This document shows positions 16,773-25,084 of a DNA stretch of 64,000 nucleotides, piece by piece. Each line of letters begins with the position of its first letter. Position 1 is the stretch's first letter. A program made the translations under genes and the position numbers. Source of the DNA: Acidiphilium sp. C61 (lineage in GTDB: Bacteria; Pseudomonadota; Alphaproteobacteria; Acetobacterales; Acetobacteraceae); the NCBI RefSeq assembly GCF_902712915.1, contig NZ_CACTIA010000005.1:2640501-2704500 (forward strand), read 5' to 3'. The notes beneath the pieces are model-generated. The model did no database searches and was not told the origin of the DNA. It worked only from the letters and a program-made list of their open reading frames with translations.

Positions 16773-17768
16773 TCAGCCCCGGCGCAGCAGGGTCGCGGCC
16801 TCGACGGCGAAATAGGTCAGCACCCCGGCGGCGCCGGCGCGGCGGAAGCCCATCAGGGTTTCGAGAATGCCGCGTTCGCGGTCGAGCAGCCCGTGCTCCA
16901 TCGCGGTGGCGAGCATCGCGTATTCGCCGCTCACCTGATAGGCGAAAGTCGGCACCGCGAAGCGCTCGTGGACGCGGCGGATGATGTCGAGATAGGGCAT
17001 GCCCGGCTTGACCATCACCATGTCGGCGCCTTCGTCGATGTCCATCGCCACCTCGCGCAGCGCCTCGTCGGTATTGGCGGGGTTCATCTGGTAGGTCTTC
17101 TTGTCGCCCTTCAGCGCCGCGTTGGAGCCGAGCGCCTCGCGGAACGGGCCGTAGAAGGCGGAGGCGTATTTGGCGGCGTAGCTCATGATCCGTGTGTCGA
17201 TCAGCCCCTCGGAATCGAGGGCGGCGCGGATGCTGCCGATCCGCCCGTCCATCATGTCCGACGGCGCGATCACGTCGATCCCGGCGAGCGCCTGGTTCAC
17301 CGCCTGGCGTTCGAGGATCTCGACCGATTCGTCATTGGCGACATAGCCCTCGCGCAGCACGCCGTCATGCCCGTGATCGGTATAGGGATCGAGCGCCACA
17401 TCGCCGATCAGGCCGAGTTCGGGGAATTCGCGCTTGAGCAGCCGGGCGGCCTGGCACATCAGGTTGTCCGGGTTCAGCGCCTCGGTGCCCTCGGGGTTCT
17501 TGAGTTCCGGCGGGGTCGCGGGAAACAGGGCGATGGCCGGAATGCCGAGCCTTGCTGCCGGCTCGACATGGGCGGCGAGGCGGTCGAGCCCCACCCGCAC
17601 GACGCCCGGCATGGTCGCCACCGGGGTCGGCTCGCCATCGCCGGCGCGGACGAAAATCGGCCAGATCAGGTTGTCGACCGACAGCGTGGTCTCGGCGACC
17701 ATGCGCCGCGTCCAGCCATCGCGGCGGTTGCGGCGCAGGCGGGTGGTCGGAAAGCTGCCGGTGATCAT
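16773..17768 (-). CDS. hemB: Delta-aminolevulinic acid dehydratase (porphobilinogen synthase)
   Basis: 331-residue enzyme condensing two 5-aminolevulinate molecules into porphobilinogen in tetrapyrrole (haem, cobalamin) synthesis. Family motifs are RPxR-like RRNRRDGWTRRMV, NLIWPIFV, the metal-site region DVALDPYTDHGHDG, SYAAKYASAFYGPFREA and the Schiff-base lysine signature DMVMVKPGMPYLDI. The metal site has Asp where Zn-type enzymes have Cys (ALDPYTDHGHDG), so it is the Mg/K-dependent type common in alphaproteobacteria. It lies 80 bases downstream of the dehydrogenase gene at 17849 and its 3' end borders the hairpin array. Confidence 0.96.
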   Translation of the reverse strand: MITGSFPTTRLRRNRRDGWTRRMVAETTLSVDNLIWPIFVRAGDGEPTPVATMPGVVRVGLDRLAAHVEPAARLGIPAIALFPATPPELKNPEGTEALNPDNLMCQAARLLKREFPELGLIGDVALDPYTDHGHDGVLREGYVANDESVEILERQAVNQALAGIDVIAPSDMMDGRIGSIRAALDSEGLIDTRIMSYAAKYASAFYGPFREALGSNAALKGDKKTYQMNPANTDEALREVAMDIDEGADMVMVKPGMPYLDIIRRVHERFAVPTFAYQVSGEYAMLATAMEHGLLDRERGILETLMGFRRAGAAGVLTYFAVEAATLLRRG

Positions 17769-17848
17769 CGCTGCTCCTCGTGCGCGTTACATGATTAACG
17801 AATTGCGCATGGGCGGGGCCGACGCAAGAGGTGCCCGCCGCGCGCCGC

Positions 17849-18922
17849 CTATGCGTTGCCGCCCTCGATCGCGGCGATGACCGCCGCCGTCACTGCGGCC
17901 GTGGTGGCGGTGCCGCCGAGATCGCGGGTGCGGATGCCGGCCTCGGTCACCCGCTCCACCGCCGCCATCAGACGCCGCGCCGCATCCGCCTCGCCGAGAT
18001 GCTCCAGCATCTGCGCCGCCGTCCAGAACGCGCCGACCGGATTGGCGATGCCCTTGCCGGTGATGTCGAAGGCGGAGCCGTGGATCGGCTCGAACATCGA
18101 GGGGTAGGTCCGCTCCGGGTTGAGGTTCGCCGTCGGCGCGATGCCGATCGAGCCGGCGAGAGCGGCGGCGAGGTCGGAGAGGATGTCAGCGTGCAGGTTG
18201 GTCGCGACCACCGTGTCGATGCTCGCCGGATCGTGGACCATGCGCACCGTCATCGCATCGACCAGCATCCGGTCCCACGTCACCGTGGGGAAGTCGCGCG
18301 CGGTGGCGGCGGCGACCTCGTCCCACAGCACCATGCCGTGGCGCTGCGCGTTCGACTTGGTGACGACGGTGAGGTGCCGGCGCGGGCGCGATGCGGCGAG
18401 GGCGAAGGCGAAGCGCATGATCCGCGCGACCCCGGCGCGGGTGAAGATCGCGACCTCGGTCGCGACCTCCTCGGCGTGGCCGCGATGCGAGCGGCCGCCC
18501 TGGCCGGCATATTCGCCCTCGCTGTTCTCGCGCACGATCACCCAGTCGAGATCCGCCGGGGCGCAGTGGCGCAGCGGCGAGGCGAGGCCGCGCAGCACCC
18601 GGGTCGGGCGGACATTGGCATATTGGTCGAACCCCTGGCAGATCGCGAGGCGCAGGCCCCAGAGGGTGACATGGTCGGGGATGTCCGGCGCGCCGACGGC
18701 GCCGAAATAAAGCGCGTCGAACGTTTTCAGCCGCTCCAGCGCGCCATCCGGCATCATCACGCCGTGGCGGCGGTAATGCGCCGAGCCGTAATCGAAGCTG
18801 GTGACGTCGAGCGCGAAGCCGCCATCGCGGCGGGCGAGGGCGGCGAGCACGTCGAGCCCGGCGCCGATCACCTCGGGGCCGATGCCATCGCCGGGGATGG
18901 CGGCGATCCGGTGGGTCTTCAT
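17849..18922 (-). CDS. Isocitrate/isopropylmalate dehydrogenase family, tartrate dehydrogenase-like
   Basis: 357-residue NAD-dependent beta-decarboxylating dehydrogenase. Motifs include RIAAIPGDGIGPEVI, ALYFGAVGAPDIPDHVTLWG, VIVRENSEGEYAGQGG, the catalytic-lysine region VVTKSNAQRHG, and ATNLHADILSDLAAALAGSI with the metal-binding aspartates, followed by MFEPIHGSAFDITGKG. The WGLRLAICQGFDQYANVRP segment and overall length match tartrate dehydrogenase/decarboxylase (TtuC-like) rather than LeuB or Icd. Exact substrate (tartrate, malate or another 2-hydroxyacid) cannot be told from sequence. It is upstream of hemB on the same strand. Confidence 0.87.
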   Translation of the reverse strand: MKTHRIAAIPGDGIGPEVIGAGLDVLAALARRDGGFALDVTSFDYGSAHYRRHGVMMPDGALERLKTFDALYFGAVGAPDIPDHVTLWGLRLAICQGFDQYANVRPTRVLRGLASPLRHCAPADLDWVIVRENSEGEYAGQGGRSHRGHAEEVATEVAIFTRAGVARIMRFAFALAASRPRRHLTVVTKSNAQRHGMVLWDEVAAATARDFPTVTWDRMLVDAMTVRMVHDPASIDTVVATNLHADILSDLAAALAGSIGIAPTANLNPERTYPSMFEPIHGSAFDITGKGIANPVGAFWTAAQMLEHLGEADAARRLMAAVERVTEAGIRTRDLGGTATTAAVTAAVIAAIEGGNA

Positions 18923-19055
18923 GGCGCGGGCTCCTGTGCTGCGATCGGGGCATCCAGCGCCATCTTGCCCGACGGGCGGGCGCGGCGCATCGTCGATCCC
19001 GGTACCATGACTCGCGCCGGGGCAAAACCGGCTTCACCGGAGGACGCGGCAGGCA

Positions 19056-20333
19056 ATGGTGACGACGCTGACCCATACCGGCTTCGCCGCCTGGCTCATC
19101 ATCGTCGGGCTCGGCTTCTTCTTCGGCCTCGCCTACGAGGATTTCAACGCCCGCGCCGGCAGCCGCAGGCCCGGCGGGGTGCGCAGCTTCCCGCTGCTCG
19201 CCCTTGCCGGCGGCGTGCTCTACGCGCTCGATCCCGCGCCGCCGCTGCTGCTCGGCACCGGGCTCGCCGTGCTCGGTCTCTGGCTCGGCCTCTATTACTG
19301 GCGCGGGATGGAGGAGCTTGCGCCGGACGGGTCGCGCAATGTCGGGCTGATGGCGCCGCTGTCCAACCTGGTCGCCTTCCTGATCGGCCCGCTGGCGCTG
19401 GCCGGGCCGTTCTGGATGGCGGTGGGGCTCACCGTCGCGGCGACGCTGCTGCTGACGGCGCGCGAGACGCTGCACGGCCTCGCGCGCGGGATCGACCTCG
19501 CCGAGATCGTCAATGCCGGGCGGTTCTTGCTGATCACCGGCCTCGTGCTGCCGCTGCTGCCGGACCGGCCGGTGACGACGATCACCCGCGTCACCCCGCA
19601 CGAGGCGTGGCTGGCGATGGTCGCGGTCTCGTCGATCTCATATGCGAGCTACCTGCTGCGCCGCTACGTGGTGCCGCGCGGCTCGGGGCTGCTGGTCGCC
19701 TTTCTCGGCGGCATCTATTCCTCGACCGTGACCACCGTGGTGCTCGCCCGCCGCGCCGGCGCCGAGGCGGGGGCGGTGGTCGAGGCGCAGAGCGGCATCG
19801 TGGTGGCGAACGCGGTGATGTATCCGCGGCTGCTCGCGGTGATCCTGCTGTTCAACCCGGACATGGCGCTGGCGCTGGCGCCGTGGATGCTCGCGGTCGG
19901 CGCCTTTGGCGGGCTGATCGCGCTCGGCTGGTACCGGCTGCGCGACCGCAAGACGGCCGTCCCGCCGATCGCCAATGTCTCCAACCCGCTCGGCCTCGGC
20001 ACCGCGGCGACGTTCGGGGTGCTGTTCGTCATCGTCTCGATCCTCGCCTCGGTGACGATGCGGATCTATGGCAGTTCCGGGCTTTACACCCTGGCCGGCA
20101 TCGTCGGCGTGACCGATATCAACCCCTTCATCATCAGCCTCGCGACGCATGGCGCAGGCGCCGCGCCGGACCCGGTGGAGATGGCCGCTGTGCTGATCGC
20201 CACCGGCTCGAACCATATCTTCCACGCGATCTATGCCAGCGTCTATTCGCGGGGTGCGACTGGCGCGCCGCTGGTCGTGTTCATGGCGCTGATGGCGGCG
20301 GCGAGCCTCGGCGCGGCAATTCTGGTGCATTGA
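19056..20333 (+). CDS. MgtC/SapB family membrane protein with DUF4010
   Basis: 425-residue polytopic membrane protein with about a dozen hydrophobic segments. The N-terminus resembles the MgtC/SapB region (FAAWLIIVGLGFFFGLAYED, then LGLWLGLYYW), and the rest matches DUF4010 (SSISYASYLLRRYVVPRGSG, LVAFLGGIYSSTVTTVVLAR, GSNHIFHAIYASVYSRG). Such proteins are presumed transporters; no substrate is known. A GGAGGACGCGGCAGGCA leader precedes the ATG at 19056. The CHAD-domain gene follows after 63 bases and may be in the same operon. Confidence 0.85.
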   Translation: MVTTLTHTGFAAWLIIVGLGFFFGLAYEDFNARAGSRRPGGVRSFPLLALAGGVLYALDPAPPLLLGTGLAVLGLWLGLYYWRGMEELAPDGSRNVGLMAPLSNLVAFLIGPLALAGPFWMAVGLTVAATLLLTARETLHGLARGIDLAEIVNAGRFLLITGLVLPLLPDRPVTTITRVTPHEAWLAMVAVSSISYASYLLRRYVVPRGSGLLVAFLGGIYSSTVTTVVLARRAGAEAGAVVEAQSGIVVANAVMYPRLLAVILLFNPDMALALAPWMLAVGAFGGLIALGWYRLRDRKTAVPPIANVSNPLGLGTAATFGVLFVIVSILASVTMRIYGSSGLYTLAGIVGVTDINPFIISLATHGAGAAPDPVEMAAVLIATGSNHIFHAIYASVYSRGATGAPLVVFMALMAAASLGAAILVH

Positions 20334-20396
20334 CCCCGCGCGCCGCGCGGGCGCAGGGTTGGGAGGGCGGTCCGACCGGGATCGCGGAGGGGTGTG

Positions 20397-21395
20397 ATGG
20401 TGGCTGAGAGCGTGGCCCGGCCCGCTGCCAGAGCCGAAGCCGAAGTCGAAGCTGGTGCCGAAGCCGAAGCCGAAGCCGAAGCCAAAGCCAAAGCCAAAGC
20501 CAAAGCCAAAGCCAAAGCCGGGGCGGCGGCGCGCCGGCCGCTTTTGCGCGCGCGCACGGCCTGGCGGCGGATCGTCGCCGCGGGCTGCGCCGAGCTTGGC
20601 CGCGAGGCTGCCAGCGATGCCGATTCGGTGCATCGCCGCCGGGTCGCGATCCGCCGGCTGCGCAGCGTGCTGGCCCTGTTCGCCCCCTGCCTCGATAAGG
20701 TTGAGCGGCGACGCTACGATGTCGCGCTGCGCGAGCTTGGCCGCGCCTATGGCCTGGTGCGGGACTGGGATGTGGCCTGCCTGAGATCCTTCCCGGCGGC
20801 GATGGAGGGGGGGGATGCGGCGGCAGTGGCGGCGCTGCTGGCGGCGTCGGATGCGGCGCGGCAGGAGGCGCGCGCCGCACTCGCGGCGAGCGGGGCGGCG
20901 GCGGAATGCGCCGATCTCGCCGGCGATATCGCAAGCTGGGCCGCCGGACCCACGGTGCTCGACCCGGCGGTGCGGTTCCGCCCGATCGCGACGATCGGCC
21001 CCGTCCTGCTGCGCCGGCTGGACCGGCTTGCCCGCCGGCGCGGCCGGGGCATCGATCGGCTCTCGGCGAAGGAGCTGCACGCGCTGCGCCGGGCACTGAA
21101 GCGGGCGAACTATGCCGCCGAGGCGCTGGAGGGTGTCGCACCCGGCCTAGCACTCGGCGCGTTCCGCACCACCGCCGGGGCAGCGCTGGACCAGCTCGGC
21201 CGGTTCAACGATGCCGGGGTTGCGCGCGGGTTGGCGGATGCGCTCGCCTCCCGCGATGCGCTCGGGACCGAAGATGCATCCGGGCAGGGGGCGGCCCCGG
21301 TGCGGCGCTGGGCGAAGCGGCGGGCGCGCAAGGCGCGGCGGCGCCTGGAACCGGCCTGGAAGGCGTTCCGCGCAGCGCCCCGCCCCTGGTCGTAG
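20397..21395 (+). CDS. CHAD domain protein with N-terminal EA/KA repeat
   Basis: 332-residue protein. Residues about 12-42 are an alternating Glu-Ala then Lys-Ala tract from a hexanucleotide repeat; the remainder is a CHAD domain, an alpha-helical bundle with positively charged surfaces. The two halves of CHAD are visible: DSVHRRRVAIRRLRSVLALF, and LHALRRALKRANYAAEALEG. CHAD domains bind inorganic polyphosphate and are often found near polyphosphate granules. The C-terminus is strongly basic. The start is ATG at 20397, after GGAGG; a GTG directly upstream is in frame. The stop TAG at 21393-21395 is the left edge of a palindromic repeat. Confidence 0.85.
   Translation: MVAESVARPAARAEAEVEAGAEAEAEAEAKAKAKAKAKAKAGAAARRPLLRARTAWRRIVAAGCAELGREAASDADSVHRRRVAIRRLRSVLALFAPCLDKVERRRYDVALRELGRAYGLVRDWDVACLRSFPAAMEGGDAAAVAALLAASDAARQEARAALAASGAAAECADLAGDIASWAAGPTVLDPAVRFRPIATIGPVLLRRLDRLARRRGRGIDRLSAKELHALRRALKRANYAAEALEGVAPGLALGAFRTTAGAALDQLGRFNDAGVARGLADALASRDALGTEDASGQGAAPVRRWAKRRARKARRRLEPAWKAFRAAPRPWS
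20432..20519 (+). repeat. Hexanucleotide tandem repeat (GCCGAA then GCCAAA)
   Basis: A degenerate GCCGAA array turns into GCCAAA units, encoding Glu-Ala and then Lys-Ala dipeptides at the N-terminus of the CHAD protein. Because the unit is six bases, slippage would change tail length and charge without shifting the frame. Confidence 0.9.
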
Positions 21396-21436
21396 AGGAT
21401 CATCCGATCAGATGGAGCCATCTGGTCGGAACGTGC
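21394..21436. repeat. Dispersed palindromic repeat, copy 5 (A only, diverged)
   Basis: One diverged A-like module begins AGAGGATCATCCGATCAGAT and ends CATCTGGTCGGAACGTGC. TA flanks the left side, and that TAG is the CHAD stop codon. Module B is absent. Confidence 0.8.
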
Positions 21437-21542
21437 CCAGGCACGTGTCGCGGTGGCGGTGCGGGGGGCCACGCTGGTATACTCGCTTTTTGCCCGAGTC
21501 GGCGCGGCTTGCGCCCCCGAACGCCTGATCGGAGACTTCGAT

Positions 21543-23834
21543 ATGGATATGCCAGCAGATTTTCCCGCGTCCCACGCCTCCGTGATCGAGACGATGGTGT
21601 CGATCTCGGCGCAGATCTGGGACGCGAAATACCGCCTCAAGGACGAGACCGGCGCGCCGGTCGACCTTACGGTCGAGGACACCTGGCGGCGCGTCGCCCG
21701 CGCCCTGGCCGCGACCGAGCGCGAGCCCGCGCGCTGGGAGGCGCCGTTCTACGAGGCGCTGCGCGATTTCCGCTTCGTCCCCGCCGGGCGGATCATTTCC
21801 GGCGCCGGCACGGCGCGGCGGGTGACGCTGTTCAACTGTTTCGTGATGGGCGACATCGAGGACGATCTCGGCCGGATCTTCGCCCATCTGCGCGAGGCGG
21901 CGCTGACCATGCAGCAGGGCGGCGGCATCGGCTATGATTTCTCCTCGCTCCGGCCGAAGGGGGCGGCGGTGCGCGGCGTGGGGGCGGATGCGTCGGGTCC
22001 GCTCTCGTTCATGGATGTGTGGGATTCGATGTGCCGCACCATCATGTCCGCCGGGGCGCGACGCGGCGCGATGATGGCGACGATGCGCTGCGACCACCCC
22101 GATGTCGAGGCCTTCATTGCCGCCAAGCGCGAGCCGGGCCGGCTGCGGAACTTCAACCTCTCGGTGCTGGTCACCGATGATTTCATGCGCGCGGTCGAGG
22201 CGGATGCGGCGTGGGATCTCGTCTTCGAGGGCAAGGTCTATCGCACGCTGCAGGCGCGCGCGCTGTGGGAGGCGATCACCCGCGCGACCTATGATTACGC
22301 CGAGCCGGGGGTAATCTTCATCGACCGGATCAACAAGCGCAACAACCTCCATTATTGCGAGACGATCCACGCGACCAATCCCTGCGGCGAGCAGCCGCTG
22401 CCGCCCTATGGCGCCTGCCTGCTCGGCTCGATCAACCTCGCCCGGCTGGTGCGCGATCCCTTCGGCCCCGGCGCGCGGATCGACGAGGCGGAGCTTGCCG
22501 AACTGGTCACCGTCGCCGTCCGCATGCTGGATGACACGATCGACGCCTCGGGCTTCCCGCTGGAGGCGCAGCGCGAGGAGGCGGTGGCCAAGCGGCGCGT
22601 CGGCCTCGGCATGACCGGGCTGGCGGATGCGCTGATGATGTGCGGCCTGCGCTACGGCACGCCGGAGGCCGCCGCGCGGGCCGGCGACTGGGCGCGGCAG
22701 ATCGAGCGCGCCGCCTATCTCGCTTCCGCCGCACTCGCCGCCGAGAAGGGCGCGTTCCCGCTCTACGACGCCGCACAATACCTCGCCGGCGAGACCGTCG
22801 CCGGGCTCGACGAGGATGTCCGCGCCGCCATCGCGGCCGGCGGCATCCGCAACGCGCTGCTCACCTCGGTCGCACCGACGGGGACGATCTCGCTGCTGTC
22901 GGACAATGTGTCGAGCGGGGTCGAGCCGGTGTTCGCCCTGGCCTATACGCGCAAGGTGCTGCAACGCGATGGCAGCCGGCGCGAGGAGGAGGTGACCGAC
23001 TATGCGCTGCGGCTGTTCCGCGCGAAATTCGGCGAGACCGCGGCCCTGCCGGCGCATTTCGTCACAGCGCAGGAGCTGACCCCGGCCGAGCATGTGCGGA
23101 TGCAGGCGGCGGTGCAACGCCATGTCGACAGCGCGATCTCCAAGACGGTCAACGTGCCGGAGGATATCGGCTTCGAGGCGTTCCAGGAGGTCTATCTCGA
23201 CGCCTATCGCAGCGGCTGCAAGGGTTGCACCACCTATCGGCCGAACGCGGTGACCGGCTCGGTGCTGGAGGTCACACCGCCCGCGGAGGCGAAGCCGGCG
23301 CCGCAGTCAGCCCCGCCCGCGACCACCGCTGCCGGGCTGCTGGTCCGCGCCGACAAGCTGATCGGTGCCACCTACAAGCTGCGCTGGCCGGACAGCGAGC
23401 ACGCGATGTATGTCACGATCAACGATATCGAGCAGGATGGGGTGCGCCGGCCGTTCGAGGTCTTCGTCAACTCCAAGAACCTCGAACATTACGCCTGGGT
23501 GGTGGCGCTGACGCGGATGATCTCGGCGGTGTTCCGCCGGGGCGGCGAGGTCGCTTTCGTTGCCGAGGAGCTGAAGCAGGTGTTCGACCCGCGCGGCGGA
23601 CAGTGGAGCGGCGGGCGCTACGTGCCCTCGCTGGTGGCGGCGATCGGCGACGTGATCGAGCGGCACATGGTCGAGACCGGGTTCCTGGTGCCGCCTTCGG
23701 ACCAGAAGCGCGTGGCGGCGACGCCGGAAGCGGCCCCGCTCGGCGCGCTCTGCCCCAAATGCAGCCAGCCCGGGCTGGTGCGCGAGGCGGGCTGCCTGAG
23801 CTGCCTGCATTGCGGCTGGTCGAAATGCGGCTGA
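21543..23834 (+). CDS. nrdJ: Adenosylcobalamin-dependent ribonucleotide reductase (class II)
   Basis: 763-residue class II enzyme reducing ribonucleotides to deoxyribonucleotides. The N-terminal active-site cysteine is in TLFNCFVMGD (about residue 99); the catalytic motif is ATNPCGEQPLPPYGACLLGS (thiyl-radical Cys and Glu); substrate-phosphate binding is in TSVAPTGTISLLSDNVSSG; SISKT-like VDSAISKTVNVPEDI and SGCKGCTTYRPNA follow. A C-terminal TSCPD domain (ATYKLRWPDSEHAMYVTIND) and a CPKC...CLSCLHCGWSKCG tail supply the redox/zinc cysteines. Start ATG at 21543 lies after GGAGA. The enzyme is oxygen-independent and needs vitamin B12. No NrdR boxes or cobalamin riboswitch were seen upstream. 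Confidence 0.95.
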   Translation: MDMPADFPASHASVIETMVSISAQIWDAKYRLKDETGAPVDLTVEDTWRRVARALAATEREPARWEAPFYEALRDFRFVPAGRIISGAGTARRVTLFNCFVMGDIEDDLGRIFAHLREAALTMQQGGGIGYDFSSLRPKGAAVRGVGADASGPLSFMDVWDSMCRTIMSAGARRGAMMATMRCDHPDVEAFIAAKREPGRLRNFNLSVLVTDDFMRAVEADAAWDLVFEGKVYRTLQARALWEAITRATYDYAEPGVIFIDRINKRNNLHYCETIHATNPCGEQPLPPYGACLLGSINLARLVRDPFGPGARIDEAELAELVTVAVRMLDDTIDASGFPLEAQREEAVAKRRVGLGMTGLADALMMCGLRYGTPEAAARAGDWARQIERAAYLASAALAAEKGAFPLYDAAQYLAGETVAGLDEDVRAAIAAGGIRNALLTSVAPTGTISLLSDNVSSGVEPVFALAYTRKVLQRDGSRREEEVTDYALRLFRAKFGETAALPAHFVTAQELTPAEHVRMQAAVQRHVDSAISKTVNVPEDIGFEAFQEVYLDAYRSGCKGCTTYRPNAVTGSVLEVTPPAEAKPAPQSAPPATTAAGLLVRADKLIGATYKLRWPDSEHAMYVTINDIEQDGVRRPFEVFVNSKNLEHYAWVVALTRMISAVFRRGGEVAFVAEELKQVFDPRGGQWSGGRYVPSLVAAIGDVIERHMVETGFLVPPSDQKRVAATPEAAPLGALCPKCSQPGLVREAGCLSCLHCGWSKCG

Positions 23835-23837
23835 GGC

Positions 23838-24845
23838 TTATTCGGCCGCTTCGTTGACGGGGCGCGGCGCGGTCGAGCCGCGGATGACGCAGCGCCCGCC
23901 GAGCACGATCTTGCGCACCGGGGCCTCGGGCGCGGCGAGCCGCTCCAGCAGCAGGCGCATCGCCTCGGCGCCGATCTGGGCAACCGGCTGCTCGATGACG
24001 GTGATGCCCGGGCCGATCAGGTCGGTCCAGCTTTCATTGTCGAACCCGGCGACCGCGAGATCCTCCGGCATGCGCCTGCCGGCGGCGCGCAGGGCGCGGA
24101 CGGCGCCCATCAGCAGCAGCCCGTTGCTGGCGATCAGCGCCTCCGGCAGGGTGCCGCGCGCGAACCAGCGGGCGATTTCCTGCTCCGCCGCCTCGATGCT
24201 GGGGGCGGCGAAATGCGCGGCGGGGGCGAGGCCGGCGCGGCGCATCGCCGCCTCGTAGCCATCCCGCCGCTCGATCCCGGTGGTGCTGGCATTGCCGAAC
24301 AGCCCGGCGATGCGCCGGTAGCCCTGGCCGAGAAGATGCTCGACCAGCATGCTTCCGGCGGCGAAATTGTCGAGCACCACAGCGTCCTGCCCGCTGGCGC
24401 GGCCGGCGCGGTCGATCAGCACCATCGGGTAAGGCGGCCTTCCGCCGCGATCGAGCCGCTCGACCGAGGCGCGGGTGGGCGCGAAGATCACCCCGGTGAC
24501 GCGCTCCTGCTCCATGAGCTGGAGATACATCGCCTCCTTCTCCGGGTTCTCATCGGTATTGCAGAGAATAACGCGCAGGCCGGCGGCGTAGGCGGCATGC
24601 TCGACGGCGCGGGCGACGGCGGTGAAGAACGGGTTCGAGATGTCGGCGACGATCAGCCCGACCGTCTGCGAGTGCTGCGAGCGGAGGCGGCGGGCGGACA
24701 GGTTGGGCCGGTAGCCGGTGCGGCGCACTGCGTCCTCGACCTTGTCGCGCAGGGCGGCGCTGACCGCGCCGCCGCCGAGCGTGCGCGATACCGTCGCCGG
24801 CGATACCCCGGCGGCGCGGGCCACATCCTTGATACTGACGGCCAT
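23838..24845 (-). CDS. fruR: LacI family regulator of the fructose operon
   Basis: 335-residue LacI/GalR regulator. The helix-turn-helix at residues 4-25 (SIKDVARAAGVSPATVSRTL) is followed by the hinge (YRPNLSARRLRSQHSQTVGL) and a periplasmic-binding-protein-like effector domain. It is divergent from fruBKA, and two LacI-type operators lie between them, which makes it the likely repressor of the fructose PTS, responding to fructose 1-phosphate or a similar sugar phosphate (inference). One of the operators is close to its own start, suggesting autoregulation. It converges on nrdJ, whose stop is 3 bases away. Confidence 0.88.
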   Translation of the reverse strand: MAVSIKDVARAAGVSPATVSRTLGGGAVSAALRDKVEDAVRRTGYRPNLSARRLRSQHSQTVGLIVADISNPFFTAVARAVEHAAYAAGLRVILCNTDENPEKEAMYLQLMEQERVTGVIFAPTRASVERLDRGGRPPYPMVLIDRAGRASGQDAVVLDNFAAGSMLVEHLLGQGYRRIAGLFGNASTTGIERRDGYEAAMRRAGLAPAAHFAAPSIEAAEQEIARWFARGTLPEALIASNGLLLMGAVRALRAAGRRMPEDLAVAGFDNESWTDLIGPGITVIEQPVAQIGAEAMRLLLERLAAPEAPVRKIVLGGRCVIRGSTAPRPVNEAAE

Positions 24846-24883
24846 CGGGGCGGTGTCTTTCCTGCCTGCCGCAACGGGCTCTC

Positions 24884-24895
24884 GAAATCGTTCTC
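24884..24895 (-). promoter_or_regulatory. FruR operator O2 near fruR
   Basis: GAAATCGTTCTC matches the perfect operator O1 (GAAAACGTTTTC) at 10 of 12 positions. It is 38 bases upstream of the fruR start and could mediate autorepression or looping with O1. Confidence 0.65.
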
Positions 24896-24979
24896 AGAGA
24901 CTCAGCATGAAACAAGCCGGCGCGGCAAGTGAAAACCTGGGCGCTGGCTGCAAATTTTCCGCAAAACACGAGAATGTTG

Positions 24980-25006
24980 TTGACAGGAAAAACTGAAAAC
25001 GTTTTC
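24980..25006 (+). promoter_or_regulatory. fruB promoter -35 with FruR operator O1
   Basis: A consensus TTGACA (-35) is at 24980-24985. The perfect palindrome GAAAACGTTTTC is at 24995-25006, in the spacer and -10 region, where a bound LacI-family repressor would block RNA polymerase. The expected -10 hexamer is poorly conserved. Confidence 0.78.
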
Positions 25007-25017
25007 GCTTCTGGCCT

Positions 25018-25063
25018 AGGGCATCATCCGTTCAGATGGAGCCATCTGATCGGAAAGCGCTCT
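25018..25063. repeat. Dispersed palindromic repeat, copy 6 (A-like, in the fruB leader)
   Basis: One A-like module runs from AGGGCATCATCCGTTCAGAT to CATCTGATCGGAAAGCGCTCT, with TA at its left edge. It lies between the fru promoter/operator and the fruB ribosome-binding site, so the fruBKA message must carry this hairpin 22 bases before the start codon. Confidence 0.85.
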
Positions 25064-25084
25064 GGGGAAACGAGGAAACCGCCA

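Noticed and set aside
21396..21542. Cobalamin riboswitch upstream of nrdJ
   Set aside because: The 147-base leader has no B12-box-like core or multi-helix arrangement; part of it is palindromic repeat copy 5.
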